Source: Mixophyes australis
Lineage: Eukaryota > Chordata > Amphibia > Anura > Limnodynastidae
DNA: 64,000 nucleotides
Assembly (NCBI GenBank): GCA_036250195.1
Contig: JAVHZZ010000006.1
Span: forward strand, 154,988,224-155,052,223
Direction: 5' to 3'
A program made the translations under genes and the position numbers. This document shows positions 45,501 through 58,100 of this stretch, in pieces. How positions within the stretch are numbered: position 1 is the stretch's first letter; every line of letters starts with the position of its first letter. The notes under the pieces are model-generated. The model saw nothing but the letters and a program-made list of their open reading frames with translations. It was not told the origin of the DNA and did no database searches.

Positions 45501-47816
45501 TGCCCCCACCTGGCTGCTTCTTAATACCACCCAACTGGCAACATTTCCTGGGGAGCACACTGTAATATGTACTGCCAGGTAGTGCTATAATTAGAGGTGA
45601 CTTGGCATTTAATTATGTAATAAATTAGTAATTCCCTGAATATGAGTGCACTGTAATTCCCTCGTACTATATATGTGTATAACATATATCTGCATTCATT
45701 GATATCTAATATATAAATGCTTAGTGGCGTCTGTCTGTCTGTGTGTGTGTGAAAAAAAAAAACCAAGTTGCAGCGCCTCCTGCTGGGCAGAGTTATACAC
45801 TGACCTACTAAATTCTTAGTGTGTGTGGGGAAAAAAATTCAAAAAGGGCTGAAATTTGGTAGGGCTCAAACTCATTTTCGTGAGGTAATTTTACCTCATG
45901 AACACACATTAAAAAGGGCGCTTGCGTCGGGAAGTAACGATCTTCCCCTGAAGAGGCCTGGGCTAGGCCCAAATGCATGACAAGAACCTTTTTAAGACCT
46001 TAAGTATCTTGATTTGACTAGAATGCATGAGTATCATGCACGGGTTAACTTGTATAATATATGTCCCGGTGAAAAATAGCCCAAAGGATGACATTTCAAG
46101 TAGAATGCAGAACATTGGATCTCAAATAAACAAAAATGAAAATACGTTCAAATTTATTCATCGACATTTCAGGCCCATTCAGGACCCCTTTTCAAGACAA
46201 AATACATAAATAACCGAAACCTTAAATAACTTTGTAATTATAAAATCAGGTGAATCCTTATTCAGCCGCTGGTACGGGTGTTTGCTATGGCAACCAATTG
46301 TTCTATGCCACGGCCAGTTGCATACTGATGAGAGTTACACAATTGACATATCACATTGCTGATGAGTTAAAAACAGTATGTGAACAATGGCGATGCAGAC
46401 TGTTACTTTGAAATGTGAGAAATGTAAACAAAACAATTTAAAACCATAGGTGCTAATAAAACCACTATTTGAACAACAGTAAATGGCACATCCCTGAATC
46501 CACCTAAAGTACCAAGAGATAACTATACAGCTATAACTTATGCCAACATAATAACAAACACAGAATTTTATATTTCTGCAGCATATTTTATCTCAGAAAT
46601 TGTCTAAAAATCTTAAAGGGGTCATCTCATCAAGCCTTATTAAGTTTTCATTGCTTTTTGGAGAATTAAATGTTCAGAACTCTTTTTAGATACCAGTGTC
46701 AATAAAATCTTTAGAGAGCATGCGATTGATGAGTCTTGGCACTGGTCATGATTTTTATATAACCAAATTAATTTGAGTCCTGTTTCATTATATTCTGCAC
46801 TTCAAACTGAAAGTCAGTCTTTCTTGACTTAACCTACTCCTTTCAAGCCTCATTAAGATTGTTGGACAATTTCTGAGCTTATTTGCATTATATTCTAAAT
46901 AAAATATTTTTTACACAGCACAATTTTATGTGCAAGAGTTTGATATCCACCCTACATTACAGATCATTACCTTGCCATAAATGGTAGACCCCTACCTGAT
47001 CCGAGGAGAGCAGGAAGCTACAGTGCGTTAGATAGTGGATGAAACTGGGTCCTCCAGAATAATGATGTCTAGATCCTGATGCGGGAATATTGAGTGCCAG
47101 GCATACCTCTATTTCAAACAAAATTCATCAATTCAACTTGTTTGTGTGTGTTTTTTTTTTTATATAAATAAAATCCAATTAAAGATAATTTGTGACACAG
47201 TGGAGGCAGCAATTTTGTAGTCTAAACTAATGTTCATGTCCAGCCAATGGAGCAGGTCAATGAGCCAGTGACCACTGAGGCACTTCACAATAGATGTCTG
47301 AGCCATGAACAGAATTCAGAAGGCGCTGGTCTCTAGTACATTGATTAGCCCCACATTCTCAGATTTTTGGTGGGACCTCTGCTGAGTATAGGGGACACCA
47401 CTTTTAAGAAGAAGCATATTGAAGTCTCCAAATAGTCACTTTGAAATATTGAGTGGTAAAGTCACATGTCTGAGGTTGGACCTGTCATAGAGAGCTGTGT
47501 GTTGATTTGTTACATCGCTTTATCACAGAACAGATCTATGCTGGGTTTCTCTGTATCTCTTCACAGCCAGTCAAAGCAGCACACTGAAATAATACATTTT
47601 TTCATTTCAACCGTTTACTATTTTTCGAATGATAAGAACTAGCTGTAGATTCACCATCTGCTTTGATTCCCTTGCAGAGAAAACATGGTGTGTGCACAGC
47701 TGGAGTTACGTCTGTCTGAAGCTCGCACTGCACTTGTGGAACTTCAGCAGGAGGAGAGGAGCTTGCAGAGAGAGCAAAGAGCAGCAGATACACACAAGAA
47801 GATGACAGAGTTCTGA
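39578..47816 (+). CDS. ZGPAT: Zinc finger CCCH-type and G-patch domain protein, six coding exons
   Basis: Coding exons: 39578-40131, 43038-43171, 43327-43485, 43564-43686, 44067-44478 and 47678-47816; all GT-AG, phases consistent, 506 codons. Human ZGPAT has up to 531 residues. Start: two ATGs in tandem (39575 and 39578); the second gives the family N-terminus MDEES. Domains: N-terminal helical region (1-70), acidic run EDGEEEEEDG (about 115-124), CCCH finger CPYFLDDKCNFNESCRFSH (C-x7-C-x5-C-x3-H, about 170-189, split by intron), Tudor-like segment with DNGFYTVKFDS near 231-241, acidic SSSSSDDDEEG near 265-275, G-patch HTRGIGSKLMARMGYEIGKG (about 305-350) and a C-terminal coiled coil ending in KKMTEF. 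The family is nuclear: it represses transcription through NuRD, and its G-patch points to RNA-helicase partners such as DHX15. Transcribed divergently from ARFRP1; LIME1 lies 1.7 kb downstream in the same direction. Confidence 0.97.
41274..41415. mobile_element. MITE family B, copy 2, degraded
   Basis: Left arm GGGGTAGATTTACTAAAACT follows TAA; the right arm CCTTTTAGAAGTTTTAG is recognisable but its end is eroded. The internal core is more diverged than in other copies. It lies in ZGPAT intron 2. Confidence 0.65.
45705..46260. mobile_element. Composite repeat region: possible Helitron start and Penelope-like termini
   Basis: At 45705 the sequence TCTAATATATAAATGCTTAG resembles the 5' terminus of vertebrate Helitrons, which begin TC and insert between A and T. 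At about 45946-45984 the plus strand has CTGAAGA, a GGCCTGGGCTAGGCC hairpin and CAAATGCATGAC, which looks like a decayed hammerhead core. At about 46160-46200 the minus strand has GGGGTCCTGAATGGGCC then TGAAATGTCG, a similar arrangement. Both recall termini of Penelope-like elements. No coding sequence is present and boundaries are uncertain. It lies in ZGPAT intron 6. Confidence 0.35.
47191..47300. repeat. Palindromic repeat family P, copy 3
   Basis: Contains GTGACACAGTGGAGGCAGCA, then an AATTTTGTAGTCTAAACTAA segment and a GACCACTGAGGCAC motif. It lies in the last intron of ZGPAT. Confidence 0.5.
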
Positions 47817-47929
47817 GTCTGTTTATCATGTATATATCTCTGTATAGATCGTGTGGCTGTCTACCTATGTATCAAATTGTACATTCCCCTTTTTTCCTCT
47901 GGACTGCAAAGTATGTATTTGTGAATGAG

Positions 47930-47935
47930 AATAAA
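47930..47935 (+). terminator. ZGPAT: ZGPAT polyadenylation signal
   Basis: AATAAA 114 bases after the ZGPAT stop codon, with a TGTTGG/GT-rich stretch downstream. It is the first such signal after the stop and the likely 3' end signal. Confidence 0.75.
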
Positions 47936-47959
47936 CCATTTTTATACATATCCCAAGTG

Positions 47960-49470
47960 TTGGAGTACCCTTCTGCCTACACCTGTTTTTATGTAACTTT
48001 ATAACCCCCATCCCTTTGGTGTTATAATGTAAACGACAAGGGAGTGTCACACCACAGGCAGTTTCCTGTGAGGGCGCACTCTCTACATTCCCCGCCCTGA
48101 CTTCTCCTGCACTCACTCAGTGCTCTATGAGATCTTCGTTATTTACTTGTGTGTCTATTAATACCCTGCACTCACTTGGCGATCATCTACTCTCTCTACC
48201 TACACCAGTACCAAACTTGCTAATAATAGTTGTCCTCTGCTCTATGGACTGAGTTTGTCTGCATTTTCTTAACTCGCCACTGTACGTAATTTCCTCTCTT
48301 GCTTGCATTTTTTTTAAATTCACCTAAAGCTTGGTGCGAACAACTATACTCGCCCTTTATGCTCATTGTACTTGTTTGCTGATACCTCTTGTACTCTCCT
48401 CGGCTATTCTGAGCCATTCTGCAATCAAGTATTCCTCTCACACTCATTCTTTGCTGACCGTAACACAGGACGTTGCGATCAGAGGCAGACACTAAAGCAA
48501 TGGTTGGATGTCCTTTTTAAAGGTAAGAGTGGGAGGATGTGAGGGTGTTGCAGCACTAATACACATCTTGGGGTTGTTGATTCTGTCCATTTACACCAGT
48601 TCCATCTACCTGGCACTTGTGTTTAGACTGGATTGAGGAGTCAGTAATTTTGGCAGCAGGTTATTAAATGATTGGTCCCGTTTTTGAGCAGAAAGATTGA
48701 TGGTTCCGTCACGTGCTGGTATAAGCAGGTATTGACTACTGCAAGTGGTAAAATAAGATGAAAAATGTTGGTTGTGGACTACAACATGTTGGAAGTTTTT
48801 GGGACTACTACACATGGAAAGATTATTGTTATTTTGCAGATTAGGACAGGGGTCACGGCATCACTACAGTTTTGAAGAGAAGTGTTGGCATGACTACAAT
48901 TGGGAATATGTGGGAAGGGGAGGTAGTAATGGGATTATACATCACGGTTGATGTGTTATTGGCCACTGGCCTACTAGACTACTGTGCCAGTAGTCCTATC
49001 CTAAGTTGCCTTCATAATTGCACGCTTTCTAGTTCCTCTGAGGCGCACAAGTGAAGTAATTAGTGACTGTCCTGTTCCATCTTTGATAATAGAGAGAGCT
49101 GGAAAACCCGCCCTTTTGGGATGTGTGAGTGAAATCTCTGCCATAGAGAAATAAGAATTATGGGATTTGGAGGGTAAAGGTATAACAAGCATTGTATCTA
49201 AATACAGGTTAATGAGTCATGAAACACAAATGAATAAAACCCTGTTGACTCGCCTGGTAAAATTGCTGTGTTAAACCACATGCCCAGTGTTGCACACCAA
49301 CACACCTGCATCAGCACAGGAAGTGGTATAACAGCACAGTATGAATCCTCCGGGGCATTGCACACTGTGCTACAGGATGCACCTAAGAGATAGCTGCACA
49401 GGAATCCAATGTGAACAGGATTTAGAATGGGTGCAGCTCAGGTGGTGACTGCTGTTTTTTTTCTGCACAG
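47960..49470. other. ZGPAT-LIME1 intergenic region; LIME1 promoter and 5' exon expected here
   Basis: No coding sequence recognised. A strong acceptor (poly-T followed by CTGCACAG, ending 49470) lies 22 bases before the LIME1 ATG, so at least one noncoding LIME1 exon should lie upstream. It cannot be located by eye. A 5' exon contributed by ZGPAT read-through is also possible. Confidence 0.4.
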
Positions 49471-49492
49471 CTATTAGGTAAAGGTTGCCATT

Positions 49493-52116
49493 ATGGCGCC
49501 AGGTCCTGTGACTCGTGTGTCCCCAGACCACATCCTCCCTATCTGTTCTGCGTTGGGGCTGTTTCTGCTGCTCTGTGGCCTGTGCACTCTCTGCAAAAGA
49601 AGGTACGTCTGCTGGAATATTATGCTTTGCTGAATTTAGCTCATCCAACACTGGTTAATTACATGTTTTGTTTTTTAGGAGATTTGTACAGTATGTCTGG
49701 CTTCCTGTAATTATGATGTGCCACTATATTATACAGTGTTGTACATTGAGGGGATTTTTATTAATAAATGGCATACAGTTACATGAACCAGAATATAAAG
49801 CTGGTTCTTTTCAAATGAGCTTACAGTCTAAAAGGTTTGGGGTACACTTGATATGTAATGTAGCTGAATAACAATTGTAGCTTCTGGTGGGGAAAATACA
49901 TGTGACTACTGTAAGGCAGCAGCAATATCAGCCTCTAATGTTACAGCAGCCATTGGTGCCTGGTATTTCTGTGCATGAAAGTTGAACTAGTCATTATGGA
50001 AATCTTGAGTCAGTTGTTGGTAATCATGACTTGACTTTGTGTGTGTGTGTCTGTGTGTATACTCCGATTAGCCACTACATTAATACCACTGACAAGTGAT
50101 GTGAATAACATTGATTATCTTGTTACAATGGCACCTGTGAAGAGGTGGGAAATATTAGGCAAGTTGCCGTTCATGGCAATGGTATTTCCTGATAGCAGTG
50201 GCCTCTGTCAGCAAGATAATGTGCTCTGCCACGCTGCAAAAATTGTTCAGGAATGGGTTGAGGAACATGACAAAGCATTCAAGGTTTTGACTTGGCCTCC
50301 AAATTTCCCAGATCTTAATCCGATAAAGCATCTGTGGGATGTGCTGGAAAAACAAGTCCGAGCCATGGAGGCCGCACCTTGCAACTTACAAGACTTAAAG
50401 GATCTGCTGCTAACGTCTTGGTGACAGATACCACAGGACACCTTCAGAGGTCTTGTGGAGTTCATGCCTCGACGGGTCAGAGCTGTTTTGGTGGCACGAG
50501 AGGGACCTACGTAATATTAGGCACAGGGTTTTAATGTCATGTTGTGACATTAGCAGCAGATCCTTCAAGTCCGGTATGTTGCGAGGTGGGGCTTCCATGG
50601 CTCTGACTTGTTTATCCAGAACATCTCACAGATGATTGAAGGAATTCGGAGGTCAAATCAACACCTTGAACTATTTGGTATGTTCTTCAAACCATTCCTG
50701 AACAATTGTGCAGTGGGCATGGCACATTATTCTGCTGAAAGAGGCCACTGCCATCAGGAAGGGGTGTACTTGGTCTGTAACAATGTTAAGGTAGGTGGTA
50801 CGTGCCAAAGTATCATCCACATGAATACCAGGACCCAAGGTTTCCCAGCAGAACATTGCCCAGAGCATCACACTGCCTCCACTGGCTTGCCTTCTTCCCA
50901 TAGTGCATCCTAGTGCCATCTCTTCCCCAGGTAAATGATGCACACGTATCCGGCCGTGCACATGATGTAAAAGAAAACGTGATTCATCAGACCAGGCTAC
51001 CTTCTTCCATTGCTCCATGGTCCAGTTCTGGTGCTTTTCGTAGGCGTTTTTGCCGGTGGACAGGGGCCTGCATAGGCAATCTGACCTGTCTGTGACTACG
51101 CAGCAAGATGTAATGCACTGTGTTTTCTAACACCTTTCTATCATAGCCAGCATTCATTTTTTCAGAATTTTGTGCTACAGTAGCACTTCTGTGTGATTGA
51201 ACCAGACTAGCTAGCCTTCGCTCAGGGGCAGGAGGGCATATGCCCCCCGGGTTGGTCCCATACTGGGCTACCTGCATTTTTTTCCCTTTAACATGTTCCT
51301 AATAGGCTGCTGAGCCGAGTCTTGTCCCCCGGGCTAAAATTTGCCAGCCCTCCCCTGATTTCGCTCCTCATGCTTGTCAATGAGTCTTGGACACCCATGT
51401 CCCTTTTGCCGGTACACTAGTTGTCCTTTCTTGGACCATTTTTGGTAGGTACTAACCAATGCATACTGGGAATACTCCACAAGTCCTGCCTTTTTGGAGA
51501 TGCTCTGACCCAGTCGTGTAACCTTCACAATTTAGCCCTTGTAAAAGTCACTCAGATCCTTACACTTGCCCGTTCTTCCTGCTTCTAACACATCAATGTC
51601 AAGAACTGACTGTTCACTTGCTGCCTATTATATCCCACCCCTTTACCGGTGTCATTGTAACAAGATAATTGGTGTATAATAATATAAATGTAAAAGTTTC
51701 TAATTAAAGACAGTTGACATTGATTGTTCCCTTGTTACCTATCCCTCATCACCAAGGTAAACTATAATGTCTTTCAATTGCCTAAGAGGAGATTTAAGGT
51801 TCAGTTCTGGTGCATTCGTGTCAATTGAGGGTGATTTTGTCTGTGGAGGGGCAACATGATCACTCCCACCAGTCCATGGATATGCAGTAATTTGTGCTAC
51901 AGTAGCTCTTCTAGCCATCACAATTTGGCCCTTGTAAAAGTTGTTCAGATCATTACACTTGCTTATTTATCCTGCTTCCAACACTTTAACTACAAGAACT
52001 AATTGTTTATTTGCTGCCTAATATATCCCACCCCTTGACAATCAATGTTATTCACTTCACTTGTCAGTGGTTTTAATTTCGTGGCTAATCAGTGTGTGTG
52101 TATATCTATCTATCTA

Positions 52117-52190
<74 letters not shown>

Positions 52191-55100
52191 TATTAATGTG
52201 TGTGTGTGTATTTGGGTAATGGGGGGCGTGCCCGGCAATTTTGTTAATAATGGCAAATTATTCTAGTCAAAGATTCAGTTGTATATTATCTTTATTATGT
52301 ATTGAGATAATTGCAGAGACAATTCAATTTTAAAATATTTATTCATACATTTCATTTTTCTAAGTGACTATGACCATATTGTCTTTGTCTAAAATGTGGT
52401 GTGATTTAAACCACACCTAATTTTGATATCACCAATATGTAAAGACATAATTTGTGGGAAAAATGTTGCCTAAATATCCATAAATGAGGTGTAAGATGAT
52501 TACACCACTTTTATATTTCATTTATTTTGGCAACACTGAGAATATGAAAGGTTTGTTTTAGGGACAGTAAGTCACAATTTCTTTCTCCCAAGATGTCTGT
52601 CTTTGATTAGGAAGAAGAGGAAGATGAGGAATGTTTGTTCCAGAGGAGTGGCCCTCGTGGATGTGGTAAATAAAATGAGATGACTGAAGATATAAGGATA
52701 TAAAGACAATTTAGAGGAGTTTATACTGAGTTGATGATTAACTGAAAGACAGGGGAGCTTATAGTGTCACTGGTTACTTTACCACTACTATATATTACAT
52801 TGCACTTCTCACCAACATACAATGGAGGAGACTATTTCTGGGCTGTAATAACATTTAGATAAATACACTAGTGAAGAGGTTCCTCAGTGATGTCATTAGT
52901 GAATTGATAAGTTGCACTCATGAATATTCGTTCCTGCTCAGCATACAATATGCAAAGGATGCGCACCCCAAATGGGCTTAGTTTTTGCACTACTGCTCCC
53001 ATTTAGACTGCCTAGTGCATTTCTTCTGCAAACTAGAAGTGTTTGTAGATGTGCGTTGTATAAACATCTCATCAAAGTCCATTCTCCTACGATTTAATAG
53101 AACCACCCCTTTCATTAACTATTCACATTGTACAGTTATGGCCCAAAAAATTTGAGAATGACACAAATATTGTTTTTCACAAAGTCTGCTGCCTCAGTTT
53201 TTATGATCTCAATTTGCATATACTCCAGAATATCATGAAGAGTGATCAGATGAATTGCAAATAATTTCAAAGTCCCTCTTTGCCATGACAATGAACTTTA
53301 TCCCAAAAACAACATTTCCACTGCATTTCAGCCCTGCCACAAAAGGACCAGCTGACATCAGGTCAGTGATTCTCTCATTAACACAGGTAAGAGTGATAAT
53401 GAGGACAAGGCTGGAGATCACTCTGTCATGCTGATTGCGTTAGAATAACAGACTGGAAACTTTAAAAGGAGGCTTAAAATCATTATTCTTCCTTTGTTAG
53501 CCATAGTTATCTGCAAGAAAACATGTGCAGTCATCATTGCTTTGCTCTAAAAGTGCTTCACAGGCAAGGATATTGCTGCTAGTAAGATTGCACCTAAATC
53601 AACCATTTATCGGATCATCAAGAACTTCAAGCAGAGAGTTCACGTAGGTACACATAGGTTCACGTAAGGAACGATTTGGTTTCAAAATATTTGTTTAACA
53701 CCTTGTCCGAAGAAGGGTTAAATGTTGATTTTGAAACCAAATGGTTCCTTAAGTGAACCTATGTGTTTCTGTAATGTAAAGGATATTGATAGTCCTTTTT
53801 TTTAAATTTTGTCCAATATTCAAGTCTTGTTCCCTAATTGGACGATTGAATGGCTTGAGGGTATAGAACATAGATAATACTGAATGCTCCTCATTACTTT
53901 TGTTTTCATTCTCTTAATGTGTGTAATCACATGCAGACTGGACTAATCAGACCCATATGAAGGGTAGACAGGAATGCATTAAATTAAGTTTTTCTCTCGT
54001 ATAGATACACAGTTAGAATGAAATGGATATTGTTATTGATATTCGGCGAGGTGAGAGTTAACTGAAGGATCGGCACTTAGTTTTTATGCACTAATTTGAT
54101 GACCATTTGAATCGTATACCCCTAAGGGGGAGTATTTCTTGATTCCACTTGGGATAAGAGGGTGCTGCATGCTAAATTCACACGCTATTTAGAGCACATA
54201 TTTTTATGACAATATTACACTATTATTGTCCTTTTGTTTTATATTGTATATATACCACTTTGAGGAAACTAGAAGGCTATGATTCAAGCCCGTTTGGTAT
54301 GTGACTCTCCATCGGAACAGAGGATCAGCTGGGTGAACAAGGTTCTACCAACATTTTAGACTGACTTTCTTTTTTAATATCTGGATCAGTCATTAGCGCC
54401 ATCCCGATATCCATTTTGTTTGTGTATTGTGTGCCTCATTTGTGAATCAGAGGTGAAATATAGGGGACAGCTTACAGACTGAGGTTTACACTAGGATATC
54501 ACTTTATTTTATTTTGTTTATGAATAAAGACCGGTACCAAAACATCCTCCAAGAGCAACTTCTCCCAACCATCTAAGAACAGTTTGGTGACTAACAATGC
54601 CTTCTCCAGCATGATGGAGCACGTTGCAATTAGGCAAAAGTGATTACTAAGTCGCTTGAGATCAAAACATCCAAATTTTGGGTCCATGGCCAGGAAACTC
54701 CTCAGACCTTAATCCCATTGAGAACTTTTGGTCAATCCTCAAGAGGCGGGTGGACAAACAAAAGCCCACAAATTCTGTCAAACTCCAAGCATTGATTAAG
54801 TAAGAATGGGCGGCCATCAGTCAGTATGTGGCCAAGAAGTTGATTGACAGCATGCCAGGGCGAATTGCAGAAGTTTTCAAAAAGAAGGGTCAACACTGCA
54901 AATATTGACTCTAAGCATAAACTTAATGTAATTCTCAATAAAAGTCTTTGACACTGTAATTTTACTTCAGTATACCATAGCAACATCTGACAAAAAGGTC
55001 TAAAACACTGGAGCAACAAACTTTATAAAACAAATACTTGTGTAATTCTCAAAACTTTTGGTCATGACTGTATTAATTAGATGTGGTGAGTTTTTTGTTT

Positions 55101-58100
55101 GTTTGAAGTTTTTTGCAATATATGTCTAGGAATGCTTTTATCTGTTGATGTTTAACTATAATGAGGTACATTTTACACCATCCAATTAGAGAACGAGAGC
55201 TGATCATCACCAACTATAAAATGGTGGAAAATTCAAGTAATTTTGCATAGTTGAAATGGGTATGCTCCCATTTTGCAAAACAATAAACACCCTTAAAAAT
55301 GAACTCCTTTCACCACATTTATCTCATTTGAGTAATCTCATCCTCAATAATTCTGTCATCGATGAAATCTCATTCTTGTATGACTCAGTAAAACGAGGCG
55401 CACCCATGCGCCTACTCCGTAATTTGTGAGAATGGCCCTCGCTCCACCCAGTACCTCCTACCGGCTTGTAAATACTGCTGTAGAAAGAAACTGTCACCAC
55501 CATGTTCAGCAATCCCCCAAACACTTTGGAAATTTAGATGCGTCAGTGCAAGTTGAGGCACGTGGCGCCACTTATGAGGATCTTGTACTACACCTCAGCC
55601 ACTCTGTGTGGATGGCCTATGAAGGCAGCCATTTTTTGTGCTGAACCAATACTCATGAGATCGCAGCCTATGAATTCACTAGGTGGACATTACTGGTGCA
55701 CTTAGTTTCACTGGTTCCTAGTAAATTCATATGTTACATTCTCAGAATTATAGCTTCAGCACAAAAAATGGCTGTGTAAATAATGGGTGCGTTTTAAATA
55801 TTGGGGCATATTTAACATCTTCCGATTTTTCTGGACAATAATTATCATTTATTTTTGCAGTGTTAAGAAATTATTTTTCAGTTCAATTTATCATTTTAGT
55901 TCAGCTGGAATATCACCTTCGATAAATGGCTGTCCCAGCAAACCTCTTCTCTGGCAGGGCTTTCATCATGGGTTATAGTTGCTAACACCTTCCTTAGATG
56001 GCATTAGGAATCGGAGACAACCTGCAAATAGATGAGCTTTTCGGAGCTTGATAATATGCTCTATTTCGCAGTTCCTATAGAGAATTATAGGGATGGCGGT
56101 ATTGATCATTACTATTGCAATCACTGCAGATATCAATGATATCTCCAGAGATGCAAGGTTGATAAATTGTTCTCATATTTAAATTTGCCTTAATCCATCG
56201 AAAAGTGCGTTTTTTGCAGGATTTAAGGCTTTAAAAGGGTTGCTAAATTTGCCCCATTGTTTTAAATGGCTAATGTCTCTAATGAGAAGTAGAAAAGGAG
56301 TTTTGTCACATTTGTATCACAAGGATTCTCTTAGATTTTTCAAATATTTACACACACCTTTAAGCTACTTTAATGTTATCTAAATGCTACATATATTAGC
56401 GAAAACAAACAGGTAAATAGAACTGGTAGTCCTTACAAAAAAACACAATGGTTGTCAAAGTATTATTGCAAAATGTAATTAACATATCATTAATAATTAG
56501 TGTATGACATGATGGTACACAGTTCACTGTTAGAATAGTGAAAAACGGATATGCTATCCTAAATTCTGGTGACCTAATTTTTGGGTCCTAGACCCAGTGT
56601 TTCCCAAACAAATCCTCAGGGATCCCTAACAGTGCATGTTTTCCTTATCTCCTTGCTGGAGCACAGGTGTAGTCATTACAGACTGACACATTGTAACAGA
56701 TCCACAGGTGATATAATTATTTCCCTTGTCATCTGGAAAACCTGCACTGTTAGGGGTTCTGAGGACTGGTTTTGGGAAACACTGCTATAGGTTAACAACC
56801 TTTATGTTAACCTGCCTGTTAAATTAGGATTACAAACTTTACAAAGCCAGACTTTACATTGGTCATCTTAAAGATTTGTCATAAAAATACAGTTTTTAAA
56901 TATTGTGAACAATTAGTACACTTTTGCAATTCATATGTGTAGAAAAAAAACTGTTCAGTTTTGTTTTTATTTCATATTGTATCCTGATGTCCTCATTTGT
57001 AAAGCAACAAAATGCTATTATATTAGGGCTCCATATATCAGCATATCTTGTCCGTTCACTAATACCCCAGGAAACTGCAGCTATTGCATTTAACAAGCTT
57101 TACCGTATGAACAAAAAAGGTGTTGTATCATATCCCTATACCTGTTGAATGTTCAGTGTGCACAATATATTGCTTGCACTATGTTGTGACAGCGTGTTTC
57201 TTAGACATGCAGGTTTTCTGCTGTAATGAAGATACAGGACATTGATCATATGAAGTATGGCTTTGTCATTCTTACAGACACTGCTTCGTCAGACTCAACT
57301 GCGATCGCTCAGCAAGTCTGACACTAAGCTGCATGAAATTCAAAGACCACGCCCAGGAGATGCCCGTGAGTGAGTCTACTACTGCACAACAAGGACATTA
57401 ACCTGTGTAATATATGTATAAACAGGAGTACACAGGCCTGAGTGTAAATTTATAATGGACCTATTATGACTGCTGGAGTGACTCTTCCCCCAAGTTATTA
57501 CAATATATTCAGATATAACATATATACATTTTTCTAGTTCCTAAACATATGCATAGACACACACACCTTTTTTTTAGCTGCATCTGGTGATTTTGTAAAA
57601 GGATTCTGGAAGTTTATCTTCCTCTGCTCCCTTTGTTAATTAGGCCTTGTTGTGAGCTGTATTGTATGAATACATAGGTCAAAATGCACCTAGCTGACAA
57701 AACACATTTATTGAATTAACAGCTAATTTTTGTTCACCTCCTACTTACAAACTCTTCACATATTCAGCAGTAGAGTTGTGTGTTGATTTCTGATTGGCTG
57801 TTATCATATATTGCTATTTATTTTGTATTTCTAACAATATTGACTTTCATGTGCGAGTGCATCTCCACTTAATGTAAGTTACATAACCTGGGAATGTGTG
57901 GTAAGTGGTCAAGCTATACATTGTTTATACTCTCTTCCTCTAGAGCTCAGGCCTGTCAGTATGGACCCACTGTACCACTCTTCACAGTGGCGGCTCCAAA
58001 ATGCCCCGACTGGTGATGATGCCACCTACTCCAACTTGAACTACAACCCCCAGCCCCTCAAGATCTCCCTGTACGAGAGTGTGGGGTCAAGGGAAGAGAT

